Below are positions 10,046 through 21,600 of a DNA stretch of 64,000 nucleotides, one piece after another. Origin of the DNA: Lolium rigidum (Eukaryota; Streptophyta; Magnoliopsida; Poales; Poaceae). The translations under genes were made by a program, and so were the position numbers. The stretch lies in assembly GCF_022539505.1 (NCBI RefSeq), contig NC_061510.1, positions 396,596,249 through 396,660,248 of the forward strand. Reading direction: 5' to 3'. The notes below the pieces were generated by a model, which saw only the letters and a list, made by a program, of their open reading frames with translations, had not been told where the DNA came from and did no database searches. Each line of letters opens with the position of its first letter. The stretch's first letter is position 1.

Positions 10046-11396
10046 GGTCGCTCTGTTCGCTGGGGTTCGCCGGCCGGTTTGTTGGTCGTGAGCCTGGTGC
10101 CGTGAACGGTGGGGATACTCAAGAAGCGAACGCGAGAGGAGGGAAGCAATTATAGAGGGAGCGTGTCCTTCGTGTTTTGACTTGCACAGTTGCACTGCCG
10201 ACCTGCTACTGCTAGTAGTTCCTACCTAGAAGTCTACTCCAACCTAGATGTGCTAAAAAACTTATTCATGCAAAAAAATTACTTTCCTGAAAATTTATAC
10301 TATGTGTTTACTTCTAGAGTATTTATGGGAAGCGGAGGAGATTATTTCGTATCCCGAAAAATCTCCACTAGTCCGTTTTTACTTATCTGATTTTAGATGA
10401 AATAATCCCGAGATATCCCCTCTCATCCCCATATTTTTTGGCTAAATTAAAAACTCTCCACAATCCTAATGTATTTTTTGTGAAGGATATTTGAGGGAAT
10501 TGGATGAACATCATCCCCATACCAATTGAGAAGAAAAATACGAGAGGAGTAAACACGGCCTCAGTAAGTTTCTGTTAGTGGTGTTTGTACCTTTACATTG
10601 AGTTCTTCTCGAAAACACATGCTCCTTTATTTCAAGGTTTAAGTTTGACGGTAGATTTGACCAACATGCTCCTTCGTAACCGAAAAGGAGTTTTTCGATT
10701 GTACCATTTTTATGACAAATGTATTGGTCTAATTGGATGATCACAGTTAAATCACGAGATACAAGTGTGTTGTGTAAAATGGAGATATACATAGGGGGTA
10801 TCAAGCAGTCATCTGCATCCCATCAAGCATATATACTGCACTAAATTATTAATTCTGCTGTCAACTAGACCCATCTCCTCCATCAAAGGTTGGACAATCT
10901 TCATCTAGAAGAAAGGTTGGACGAGCTTGTTTGTGTTTGTTGAGTTGACGTATGATCGTGAGTTTGTTGGTTGAGTTAGGTACCTCTGTGCTGCCAAGTG
11001 CCAACGAAACTACTACACCAATCCCTTGACTTGACGCTGAAAAATAACAATAAAGGACCCCTCCAAAAAGTTCCCGGCAAGCACTCCGTGCTCACCGAAT
11101 CTCCCGTTTCCGTTCGAAGAAGAAAATTCCATTTTCTGGGGTGGGTTCAAACTCTGCAGTAAAGCCAGCCAGAGCGCATATGCTTCTGTATAATTCTTCC
11201 GGAGAAGGAAAAGCACTTGCTTTTGTACGCAGAAAATTGCCACCGTTAAAACTTGCGTGTAAAACCACTGACCTGACATGGTTAAGTACTTAACTCTGCC
11301 TTTACGCCACAGCCCAATAGCTTCTCCAGGAGGTGCATTCTCGTGCTGGCCTTCAATAGAATCTCCCTCAACCCCCTTCCAGTTTATTCCTGCCCC
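10046..11396. other. Thioredoxin promoter side and intergenic DNA
   Basis: The first 150 bases are the upstream region of the thioredoxin gene. The rest is AT-rich without a convincing gene. A minus-strand open stretch at 11013-11401 runs into the LTR and shows no recognisable domain; it may be the continuation of the FHA gene 3' side, separated from it by the LTR insertion. Confidence 0.45.
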
Positions 11397-11401
11397 ACAT
11401 T

Positions 11402-12410
11402 TGATGCAGCCCCGCCTATCGTCGACGCTACACCATGGCCAAGGAGTCCCCCAAGTGGACCAACAACACAAAACCCCGCCATATATGTAAAGGTGAACTC
11501 CTTCCTCTCGACACTCAACCTCGTCAATACCTTGGATGGAATGCTACCTCATGTCGGTGTGTTACATGTCATTAGGTACAAGAGTCATCGAGGAACCGAA
11601 GAGAAGGAACTCCCATGGTGCAAGGGAAGGAGAGAAGCAGCCGAACATGGAGATGATCATGAAGCCGAAGCCGATGTCGCTCGGAGCGCTCCAAGGAAGA
11701 GACGGACGCTGGCCGGTCCAGGACCCGGTCCGACCGGACCCACAACCGGACGCCCCGGTCCCAGGCCCGGTCAACCGGGCGCAAACCGGCGCAGCTCCCT
11801 CGTACCGGACGAAGACCGGAAACTTCGCAGATTCCCGGTTTGCGCCCGGTCAACCGGACGCACGACCGGACAGCCCGGTCACAGGCCCGGTCCGACCGGA
11901 CCCAAACCGGATCCGACGGGAATGACCCACCAAGCTGCCTTAACTTATCCATTCGCGTACTGTTCGCCCTTGCTGGCCATGTGTGCCTATATAAGTAGCC
12001 TCGGACCCCTTCCTTACCCCTTAGACTTGTTTTGAACTCAAACCTACCTTTGAGCTTAGTCTCCCTTGGGTATCATCCCTCTGTAATCAAGGCACCTTGG
12101 TTGTTGACTTAGATCTTGTTGAAGGAGATTCTAGTACTTGTTACTCTCTCTCCTTCCCCAAGCTCTTCCTCTCCAATCCCAATCTCTCTCCGGAAATTCT
12201 ACCGCGTGTCTCTTCCTCGGAGATTCTATTGGTGTGGTCCATCGAGCCACGGAGGTAAGCATCGGGTGTATCGGGTTGGTGTGCGTGTGTGAGTCTCGGA
12301 GTTCCTCGTGCCCGTCGTGTTCTTCGTGTTCCTCGCGTTTTCCCATCTCCCCTTTGGTTTCGACGTCAATCCGCAAGATCGGGCCACACACGGGGTCTTA
12401 GACCTCATCA
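11402..12410 (+). repeat. 5' LTR, 1009 bp
   Basis: Starts TGATGCAGCCCCGCC and ends GACCTCATCA. A TATA box (TATATAAG, about 11989-11996) lies in its second half. The stretch 11710-11915 is crowded with CCGGTC/GACCGG words. Confidence 0.95.
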
Positions 12411-12412
12411 TA

Positions 12413-12426
12413 TGGTATCAGCAGCC
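12413..12426 (+). promoter_or_regulatory. Primer binding site (initiator-Met tRNA type)
   Basis: TGGTATCAGCAGCC begins two bases after the 5' LTR. It resembles the common plant TGGTATCAGAGC site complementary to the 3' end of initiator methionine tRNA, where minus-strand cDNA synthesis starts. Confidence 0.8.
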
Positions 12427-14024
12427 TTTGGTTTCCGCGGATTTGACCCCCCACCCATCCAATTTCGTCTCTAAAAATTTTCCCCAAAAATCCCCAAAAA
12501 ATAGCCCTAATTTGCCTCTTGACCGATCTGCGATTTGGTTGCGTTTTGAGTGGTTTTGGTCCATGGATTTGGTGTTGGAGTGCTTGATCTACTATCTCCC
12601 CACCTTTTAGCCCCCAATTCCATCATTTCCCTTCGTTTTGGTCGATTTGGCTTGTTTTCGCTCAAGAACAGGAGAGAGAAAATCTGTGCCCCGCGAAATC
12701 CGGTCGACCGGGCTCCAACCGGGCCAGTGACCGGACAGCTCGGCACCGGGCCGGTCAACCGGGCGCCAGACCGGGCGCCTGACCGGGCGCCAACCGGGCG
12801 CCAACCGGGCGCCAACCGGGCCAGAACCCGGTCAATCGGGCTGTAGACCGGGCAGGCCGGTCCAGGGCCTGGTCAACCGGGCGGAAACCGGACGCCACCT
12901 CCACCGCCACCTCCGCCAACCACCGCCACCCTCTCCGCCGCCGGCAAGCACCGCCACCCTCCCCAAACCACCGGGAAACATCACCGCGGCTCCATAACCT
13001 CCGCCGCAACCGCAAGGGCGTCGACACCACCCACCACCGGCTTACCACCGCCACCGCCGCCAAGCTACTTTGACCGTTTTCTTCCGCTAACTTGTGTTTG
13101 CTTGTTCCGGTTTGAGTGCCTTGTTTGTGAAACTAACACGCAGCTCCGAAGCAAGCGACGACATCCGAGGCACCCCGGACTTGCAACCGTACTCTTGAAA
13201 TCACCACCTTCATCGCAAGTTGTGTGTTCCGACACCGCCTAACATCTAGGTATAACTTGCACCCCACCTTGTAACCCCTCTTCTTTTGCGATCTATCCTA
13301 TCGAGCATTGCTTATTGAGTGTTGCGAGACATTGCACGTGGCCCCGATTGTGAGGTGTGTGTGTAGTGTGGAGTCAAGCTTCTAAGCAAAACTCGTGTGG
13401 CAAGATAGCAAGAGCGAGCTAACGCTAACATAGGGCGAGAAAAAGCCGCCAAAGCACCAAAAGAGTGCAAGTGCCATCATACATACAAAAGTGTACAAAG
13501 TGCCACCATAGATACAAAAGAGTGCAAGTGCCACCATATACAAAAGAGTGTCATAAGCTTTTAAGCAAAAGAGAGATAAGAGAAGAGAGGCCACGTGTGA
13601 ATCTTGTTGTCTCTTCCTTGCAACCGAAGCTTTGATCTCTTCTTGTGTTAGTGTGACACCGAGCACCCTTGCTTAAGGGCTTCATACACTTTTCCGCTCA
13701 TTCCTTGGTCGCACTAACCCCGTTCATCTCGTGTGTGTGTTCCACATCTTTTCCGTGTTTATAGTGATCATCGCTTTAACATTTGATTTTTGGATTTCCA
13801 CCACTCTTGACAATACACTTGATTTCGGATTTCGTCTTTTGGCTTTCCACAACACTCGCCTAACACCATATTTGCTAGCTTTTGCGTGTGGTTTTGCGTG
13901 TGTCCCCGATACACTTGATCTTACTTTTGACTTGGTGGATGGCCTCAATACTATCTTACCTTGGTAAGAGTGCGAGGTAGTCTCCTTCCACTAACATACA
14001 CCATATAGATACCATCGTGCTAAC
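12427..14024 (+). other. 1.6-kb untranslated leader of the LTR element
   Basis: Contains a CCGGGCGCCAA tandem tract (about 12700-12890), a CCGCCACC-rich tract (12890-13070), and three repeats of a word like AAAGAGTGCAAGTGCCACCAT (13465-13545). No long frame crosses it. A packaging or translation-control role is possible but only inferred. Confidence 0.6.
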
Positions 14025-17000
14025 ATGGATAGCGAAGATGAAGATACGGAGGAGTACATGGAGCACTTCGAGGAAGATACCTCCTCAAGCACCGCGGATG
14101 TGGAGGAACATGTGGAGCTCCACTCCGACTATGGCTCCCCAAACATCACCGACATCTCCGACATCGAGGAGCTCGACAACGACCATGGCTCCCCAAGCAT
14201 CACCGACATCTCCGACATCGAGGAGCTCTACATCGACAATGGCTCATCAAGCATGGACGACATGGTGGAGCAACGCCACGCCTACGACATCGACACCATG
14301 GCGGAGCCTCACCTAGTCACCTACTTGGCCAATGGAGCTACATATGAAGATAGAGGACCTCAACGATGGCACCATCATATGGATCATCAAGAGCGTCCCC
14401 AACATGATCGCCATCGACACACTTCTTCGAGCTCCACGAGGCGCCACCATGAGAGTGCTTATGCACATGATCATCTACGGCGAGTTCATCATATGGAGCA
14501 TCAAGAGCGTCCTCATCATGATCGTCATCGACACTCGTCTACGAGCTCCACAAGGCGCCACCATGAGAGTGCTTATGCACAAGATCGTCGACTTCAAGTA
14601 CACCATATGGAGCATCAAGAGCGTCCTCATCATGAGCGTCATCGACACTCTTCTCCAAGCTCCACAAGGCGCCGCAAGCAACATGCCAAGTCGCATGAGC
14701 CATCATCTCGGCATGGCAAGGACCGTCATCGACTCACACCATCTCATGATAGTCGTCGACCACTACCACCTCATGATCGTCATCGACCAACATCTTCCAC
14801 GAGTCTTCGACGACACCACTCAAGCCATGGTGATGATGCACGAAGACGAGAGCCTCGACATGAAGGCGACAAAAACCATGATAGGGTGCCTACCACTCCA
14901 AGGATGGCAAGTGCACATCGAGCATACCTTCCTCATAAGGCGACTTCCACCTCTTGTGCCACCACCACAATGGCCTCTACCTCGTCACGTGCCTATGGAC
15001 TCCGATGCTACAAGTGCAAGCAACAAGGCCACCCTCCACGGGAATGTCCCAATCTCCTATGTGAGGTGTGCAAGGCCAAGGGTCACGTGGCATGGCAATG
15101 CACAACGCCAAGTGCCAAGACGCTCTACTTCGACAAGCTACAAGCACAAGTCCCCAAAATGCCTATTGCGCCCACACTTCAAGATGAAGAACTCCAAGGC
15201 CATCGCAAGGAGGATGTGGATCCGAGCCTAGCTCTCCTCATCACTACGGCGCCACCGCTTGAGGATGACTTGGGAGGCGATGGAGTTGAGCATGGTGAGC
15301 ATGGGATTCTCCCTTCACCTACGGAGGCGCATGGAGTTGAGATGGTTGAGCATGGGATTTTCCCTTCAACCAAGGAGGCGCATGGAGATGAGATAGTCGA
15401 GCCTACTCCTATATGCTTGATTGATGAGTTGGTACCAATCCCATGTGAGAATGAGAGCCACTTAGCCCACTTGAGTGAGAATGATAGTGAGTTGAGTGAC
15501 TTCCACCCCATATGTGAGTTTGAGTGCTTCCGTTTGGAGGACATGAGTGATACACAAAGTGAGTTGAGAAAGGTAGATGATAGGTCCATGGAGGACATCG
15601 CATTTGCTAACACATTAACCTCTCCCTCGTTTGTGTCTTCTTATGTTGCACTAGGTTCCACGGAGGATGAGTTCCCGCTCATGGAGACGATGTACATGGT
15701 GCATGAAGATGATGATATCTCACCATGCTTGCTCCAAGATGGACATGTCGACCACATGGATCCTCCTACTTCCACAACACCTACCTCACATGAGTCGGCC
15801 TACAAAGGTAACAACATAGGTGTTGATGATGCCATGATCCCACTAGTGGACATGATGACTTATGAGTGCATGCATGATCTCGTTGATCCATTTGCTACTT
15901 CACATGCTATTTTCACTTTCCCATGTGATACTTTGCTTGATAACATTGTTGATCATGTGAAATTGATTGCTTGTGATACCATGACCATGCCATGCTATGA
16001 GAGTTTCACATTTTCCCCGCTTGCTTGCAATGATAATGATTATGATCATGCTAGTGTTGTGACACCCTTGATGAACACTTGCTCTTTACATAGGGTTGTC
16101 GACAACAATGATAACATGTTGAACTTGCTTTGCCCAAAATGTTTGCACTACTCCATGATCCTTGCATCCAAGATTGTGAACAATTGCTCTTTCTTATGCT
16201 TGGTATGCAAAAATGCTTATTTCATTGTCCATGAGATGGCCCCCATAGCCTTCTCTATTCTTGATGATCATGAGTTACCACATGTCATGAATGCACCTTC
16301 TTGCCATATACACCATCGCCATGCATTTCATAATATCTTGATTGACACTAATGGTGATGTGCACAAGACATGGAACATCATGATGGATGATGTGTTCCTC
16401 TACCATGCACACGCGCTTTTTGTTTTCTCTTTTGTGTGTATAGGTACCCGAATGACAACTTCCACCGCTACGGAGCATGAGCTCATGAAACGCGCAATTG
16501 AGAGCTACCCCAACACGGACGAGATACATGATCCAACCCATGGGATTCACGCCAAAGGGTATGTTCCCAAACGCCTTCTCCCTCGTGTGTTTCCGGCTTG
16601 TCTTGTCGAGCTTCCGGTTTGGACCAATGCCTCGTCTCCTATTTTGCCTCTTATGCAACATATCTTGACACATCTTGTTGGCACAATGGTTGTTGTATGT
16701 CTTGATGTTATCATCATACACTCCAAGAATCTCAAGGACCATGTCATACATGTGAGAGACACCTTATGCATCTTGTGCCACACGTCACTCATAAAGTTGC
16801 TCTTCTTTGGATTTCTTATTTCACCTTTGGCAATTGAAATGGATTCTCCGACACTTGAGGATACCCATACTTGGCTCACGCCAACCATACTTTCCCAAGC
16901 TAGAAGTTTCCATCTCTTTGCCATTGCACATAACAATTTTGCCCAAAATTTTGCCACCAATACTTGCCTTTTGATTGTTCCATTTGTGTGGGACAATGCT

Positions 17001-17849
17001 ACACATCACATTTTTGACACTTTACAAACCAAACTTTTACATGCACAAACTTTTGCCCCACCAAATTTTGGATACATCGACACTCTTTTGGTTCCCATTT
17101 TTACCACATGCCTCTTGGAGAAACGACTTGATGCTTCGTATTTGATTGAGAGCCTCTTGTTCGCCGATCACCAATTTGGCATGCACAAGCTTTCCATTTG
17201 CAAGTTGTTTTTCCCCAAGCTCTTCTTCGACCGTGACTTTATCCCTCTACCACAACATGGGACAAGCGTCATGGACTACACCGTCGGTGAGGAGGAACAA
17301 GAGTCGAGGACGACTCTTCCCCAAGGGGGGGGAGATGATGCAGCCCCGCCTATCGTCGACGCTACACCATGGCCAAGGAGTCCCCCAAGTGGACCAACAA
17401 CACAAAACCCCGCCATATATGTAAAGGTGAACTCCTTCCTCTCGACACTCAACCTCGTCAATACCTTGGATGGAATGCTACCTCATGTCGGTGTGTTACA
17501 TGTCATTAGGTACAAGAGTCATCGAGGAACCGGAGAGAAGGAACTCCCATGGTGCAAGGGAAGGAGAGAAGCAGCCGAACATGGAGATGATCATGAAGCC
17601 GAAGCCGATGTCGCTCGGAGCGCTCCAAGGAAGAGACGGACGCCGGCCGGTCCGGGACCCGGTCCGACCGGACCCACAGCCGGACGCCCGGTCCCGGGCC
17701 CGGTCAACCGGGCGCAAACCGGCGCAGCTCCCTCGTACCGGACGAAGACCGGAAACTTCGCAGATTCCCGGTTTGCGCCCGGTCAACCGGACGCACGACC
17801 GGACAGCCCGGTCACAGGCCCGGTCCGACCGGACCCAAACCGGATCTGA
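14025..17849 (+). CDS. Zinc-knuckle polyprotein with vestigial reverse-transcriptase tail, 1274 aa
   Basis: The frame is open for 1274 codons. Residues 1-100 are acidic. Residues about 116-222 hold three tandem roughly 36-aa repeats rich in His, Arg and Ser (each with HHMEHQERPHHDRHRH-like words). Two CCHC knuckles follow, CYKCKQQGHPPREC from residue 328 and CEVCKAKGHVAWQC from 346, as in retroviral-type nucleocapsid proteins that bind RNA. About residues 870-1010 track the gypsy reverse-transcriptase palm and connection (VVVCLDVIIIHSKNLKDHV, then ARSFHLFAIAHNNFAQNFA, then FDTLQTKLLHA). The usual aspartate pair is replaced (CLDV instead of a YxDD-like motif), so polymerase activity is not expected. 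No protease, integrase or RNase H domain is recognised. The frame runs through the polypurine tract and ends within the 3' LTR. Confidence 0.85.
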   Translation: MDSEDEDTEEYMEHFEEDTSSSTADVEEHVELHSDYGSPNITDISDIEELDNDHGSPSITDISDIEELYIDNGSSSMDDMVEQRHAYDIDTMAEPHLVTYLANGATYEDRGPQRWHHHMDHQERPQHDRHRHTSSSSTRRHHESAYAHDHLRRVHHMEHQERPHHDRHRHSSTSSTRRHHESAYAQDRRLQVHHMEHQERPHHERHRHSSPSSTRRRKQHAKSHEPSSRHGKDRHRLTPSHDSRRPLPPHDRHRPTSSTSLRRHHSSHGDDARRREPRHEGDKNHDRVPTTPRMASAHRAYLPHKATSTSCATTTMASTSSRAYGLRCYKCKQQGHPPRECPNLLCEVCKAKGHVAWQCTTPSAKTLYFDKLQAQVPKMPIAPTLQDEELQGHRKEDVDPSLALLITTAPPLEDDLGGDGVEHGEHGILPSPTEAHGVEMVEHGIFPSTKEAHGDEIVEPTPICLIDELVPIPCENESHLAHLSENDSELSDFHPICEFECFRLEDMSDTQSELRKVDDRSMEDIAFANTLTSPSFVSSYVALGSTEDEFPLMETMYMVHEDDDISPCLLQDGHVDHMDPPTSTTPTSHESAYKGNNIGVDDAMIPLVDMMTYECMHDLVDPFATSHAIFTFPCDTLLDNIVDHVKLIACDTMTMPCYESFTFSPLACNDNDYDHASVVTPLMNTCSLHRVVDNNDNMLNLLCPKCLHYSMILASKIVNNCSFLCLVCKNAYFIVHEMAPIAFSILDDHELPHVMNAPSCHIHHRHAFHNILIDTNGDVHKTWNIMMDDVFLYHAHALFVFSFVCIGTRMTTSTATEHELMKRAIESYPNTDEIHDPTHGIHAKGYVPKRLLPRVFPACLVELPVWTNASSPILPLMQHILTHLVGTMVVVCLDVIIIHSKNLKDHVIHVRDTLCILCHTSLIKLLFFGFLISPLAIEMDSPTLEDTHTWLTPTILSQARSFHLFAIAHNNFAQNFATNTCLLIVPFVWDNATHHIFDTLQTKLLHAQTFAPPNFGYIDTLLVPIFTTCLLEKRLDASYLIESLLFADHQFGMHKLSICKLFFPKLFFDRDFIPLPQHGTSVMDYTVGEEEQESRTTLPQGGGDDAAPPIVDATPWPRSPPSGPTTQNPAIYVKVNSFLSTLNLVNTLDGMLPHVGVLHVIRYKSHRGTGEKELPWCKGRREAAEHGDDHEAEADVARSAPRKRRTPAGPGPGPTGPTAGRPVPGPVNRAQTGAAPSYRTKTGNFADSRFAPGQPDARPDSPVTGPVRPDPNRI
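17320..17335 (+). promoter_or_regulatory. Polypurine tract of the LTR element
   Basis: CCAAGGGGGGGGAGA lies directly before the 3' LTR TGATG; plus-strand cDNA priming site by position. Confidence 0.85.
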
Positions 17850-18343
17850 CGGGAATGACCCACCAAGCTGCCTTAACTTATCCATTCGCGTACCTGTTCG
17901 CCCTTGCTGGCCATGTGTGCCTATATAAGTAGCCTGGACCCCTTCCTTACCCCTTAGACTTGTTTTGAACTCAAACCTACCTTTGAGCTTAGTCTCCGTT
18001 GGGTATCATCCCTCTGTAATCAAGGCACCTTGGTTGTTGACTTAGATCTTGTTGAAGGAGATTCTAGTACTTGTTACTCTCTCTCCTTCCCCAAGCTCTT
18101 CCTCTCCAATCCCAATCTCTCTCCGGGAATTCTACCGCGTGTCTCTTCCTCGGAGATTCTATTGGCGTGGTCCATCGAGCCACGGAGGTAAGCATCGGGT
18201 GTATCGGGTTGATGTGCGTGTGTGAGTCTCGGAGTTCCTCGTGCCCGTCGTGTTCTTCGTGTTCCTCGCGTTTTCCCATCTCCCCTTTGGTTTCGACGTC
18301 AATCCGCAAGATCGGGCCACACACGGGGTCTTAGACCTCATCA
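17336..18343 (+). repeat. 3' LTR, 1008 bp
   Basis: Near-identical copy of 11402-12410, with a TATA box at about 17922-17929. A few substitutions and single-base indels separate the two LTRs. Confidence 0.95.
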
Positions 18344-18641
18344 ACATTGCTCTTACACTTCGCAACCACAATAGTGGGTCGCAACGAATAAAACTGCATT
18401 CATATTACACACTTTGCCAGCACGCTACACATCTACTCAAGGACTTGATTGCTCACTACAATGGAACAGAAACCAGTTCACATTCTACATCCCATGTATT
18501 CACACATCGCCCAGGCCGGAGCCAAGCCAGATTAACTACACATCTACACATTCTATTCTAAGGAGTCCCTCACTCAACATGTTAACTGCTGGCAGCGCTG
18601 TGAATAAGCTGCTCGCTGCGCATCAGGCCACCGCGGCAGAC

Positions 18642-21600
18642 TCAAAAGCCCTGACGGAAGGAGTATTCGAGCCTTGGGGTTCGGGCGAGGTATTGCCTCA
18701 CGGCCTCCTGGTTTGCGTGGAAAATTAGCCTCATGTCCTTTATCTGCAGGGGAAATTGACAGCCAAATGAGGCAGGCATGATGGCTGAGAGACACTAGTA
18801 AAGAAGTAACATCTGCTATCAACTCGTCACAAACTTATCATTATTACATATATGCCTGACATGTCATTATTGTACCTATGTGTATTACTCACTCCGTCCA
18901 TAAAAAGATGTCAGCGATTAGTCTAAATTCAGATGTACCTATACACTAAAGAGTGTCTAGATACATCTAAAATTAAATAAACTTGCGACATCCTTTTATG
19001 GACAGAGCTAGTATTTTAAATGGTACTTCCAATATCGAAAATACGAACGAAATACTAAGATATAGCAGTAGTGATTGGCATGAAAAGGTCCATCTAGACT
19101 GGCAATCCTTCTCAGGATGATGAAACTTTCTTTTTATAAGACAGTGAAAAGTATTTCACTGAAAAAATCCAGGTCTCCAGGATTGAGTTCCTTGTTAAAC
19201 CTCTGGTTTTCTTAGCATTTGCGTTGGGATTTTGTTCCAAACAAATTTTATTGGAATGGTTTATCCGAATTCTAGGCACAGGCCACATGTATCCTAATGG
19301 TTGTTCAAAGAACCCAAATGCGGCACTAGGCAGTTTGCTGGCACCACCGCAGATACTCTAGGCAGTTTGCTAGCATCACCGCAGATACTCTACAAACATT
19401 CTACTGGAAAATGGCACAGAAGTGAAGCATTATATTTCAGAACAAAGAGACGACCGGAATAATTACTAGAAGGACCATAACTTTATTCTCAGCAAGTTAC
19501 AAACTAACTGCAAATGGAGAGATTATTTGGCTATACAAGGAAAATGAATTAGGTATCTGTACCTCAATTAAAGAATCGGAATTTAAGTTGATGCCTTTGC
19601 AGCTTGGTACTTCCATGCTATTAACAAAGATTGAGCACTTCCCTATGTTCTTGATATGGAAAGACCCAGCTTTATCCATCTTGATAACCGCCTGAGTGTC
19701 AGAACATAACATGGATTTATATAGATACAAATCACCATCACCAATGAGATAATTGAAATTGATTTAGCAAAACATATTACACAGTGTTGTTTTTAGTGCA
19801 GTGCACCAGCCTGATACCCAAGCTCACGACTTGAGGAGAACAAACATACGACTGGTTAGTCAGATGCAACCACTGCGGTCAGAAGTAGCCAGAGAGGCCT
19901 GGTGTTAACTGTTAATTACTTTACAAAGGTGTTTATTTAAGGAGAAAGGCATGGCCAGACCACGTTCAACTTACAGGATAGGCATAGAGCCATAGAATAT
20001 CACAAGGTCAGCGATTTTCTAACATACATGTGGACAAATTCAACAGCTGGAGATGTTGAAATTATCCATAACAAGTCTAGAAAACAAACTGTTAAGACTG
20101 ACAGTTTATCAACTGACAACTGACAACACAAACACTTGCCTAATTTTTTTTTAAGACCATAGATAAACATAATTCATCCAGCACCAGCCTTTTGCAGGAG
20201 GTAAACTCAAGCAGAAGAATCAACTTAAGTAAAAAAAACAAGATATGATAGTTCTACAGGGTATAGATGTGTCTCATCATTTTTCTAGCTCAATTAGTCA
20301 AGCCGCAATTCTCAGCCTAAGCTATAACTAAAATTTTCAAATTTCAAAAGCAATATTCAAGCAAATACCTGTCGGCGGGATATTTTATTTGCTCTCCCTT
20401 CTTTTCCCAGATCTATGTCAACTTTTACGTCTTCCGTCTCTCTTCCAAGAACAACCTGGGAAAAGATAAGAAACGTGTAACTAAAATTCAGAAAATAGTG
20501 TATGGCACAATGTACAACTATCGTGTACTTCGTACAAGTTCAAACATCACCGTGTCAAAATAAATGGAAGTCCAAGCCATAATATAATCAGTCTGGATTG
20601 CATCTTTCTACTTAAAACTGAATTAGAAGAATCCAATCAACATTGAACTATGAGACAGAAACAAGATGATTGAAACTTCAAACTGCTATTAATTAGCAAG
20701 TGTGCGTTGTTTCTACCTATGAATATCCACAACACAAAATTTGAACAAATCGACTGTACAGCACAAGATATACAACAGAAGTTTGTCCATACTCTGGAGC
20801 AGTTGAGCTGTATCATGTTATATGCGATAGACCATATTAACAGAAGAACGTCAGTTGAATTTACCTCAGGATCCTTTATGTAGTACTTCAAGTGCAGTCC
20901 ATAGATAACAGCAAAGGCACCTCGAGACGTGATAGCTCGGTTCAAATAAGCCCGAGCACCTTGCTCCAATCTTATCAATGATTTCCTGCTTTCTGGATGA
21001 TCAAATCTGGAAACTGAAATGCAAACACAGATGATAATAATAATTATAAAATTTTCCATGTATGTGGTAAGAAAATGCCTAACAACACATTGTAAATATC
21101 TAGAAGGTATGAAGTACCAAAGTTGAAAATTACAGCAAAGTAAACTCAATCATTTTCTTTGTTTGCATGGACCAAGCTTGGTCAGTTTTTATTGTTCTAT
21201 GGCATGTATGTAGTTTGCATTCAAATCGCCACTAAGGAAACGGCCACATCCAGTTAGCATAGTGTGTTCACACCAACACACACACCTTACACTATTGCTA
21301 GAACAGAATCTCTCCCACCAAAGCATTCCAGCCAACCAATACTGCACCCATATGATGACCAGTCTCATTTTTAGTGACTATAAGCGCTGACAGTGACACA
21401 CTATTGCATCAACGGGACCAATATTTCAGAGCAACACGACTCATAGCACAGCACAATAATTCCTTTGGGCAGCTCTGTCATCATAATGTTACTCATGCTA
21501 GCCTCAAAACCTATGAAATAGACTTTCATATTCTAATGTAGCATATCCTTATCCACATTCACAATGATGTAATAGATGGTTGATATTTACCTTCAGGGTT

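Larger units (their letters stand above)
11402..18343 (+). mobile_element. Complete non-autonomous Ty3/gypsy-like LTR retrotransposon, 6942 bp
   Basis: Flanked by the 5-bp duplication ACATT (11397-11401 and 18344-18348). The LTRs start TGATGCAG and end CTCATCA. A tRNA-iMet-type primer site follows the 5' LTR and a purine run precedes the 3' LTR. The only long frame is a zinc-knuckle protein with a decayed reverse-transcriptase-like tail; protease, integrase and RNase H are not recognisable. It therefore probably depended on enzymes of a relative. The LTRs are nearly identical by eye, suggesting recent insertion. Confidence 0.93.

Noticed and set aside
11013..11471. 152-codon minus-strand frame
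   Set aside because: It crosses the LTR boundary, so its N-terminal part is transposon sequence; the rest shows no domain.
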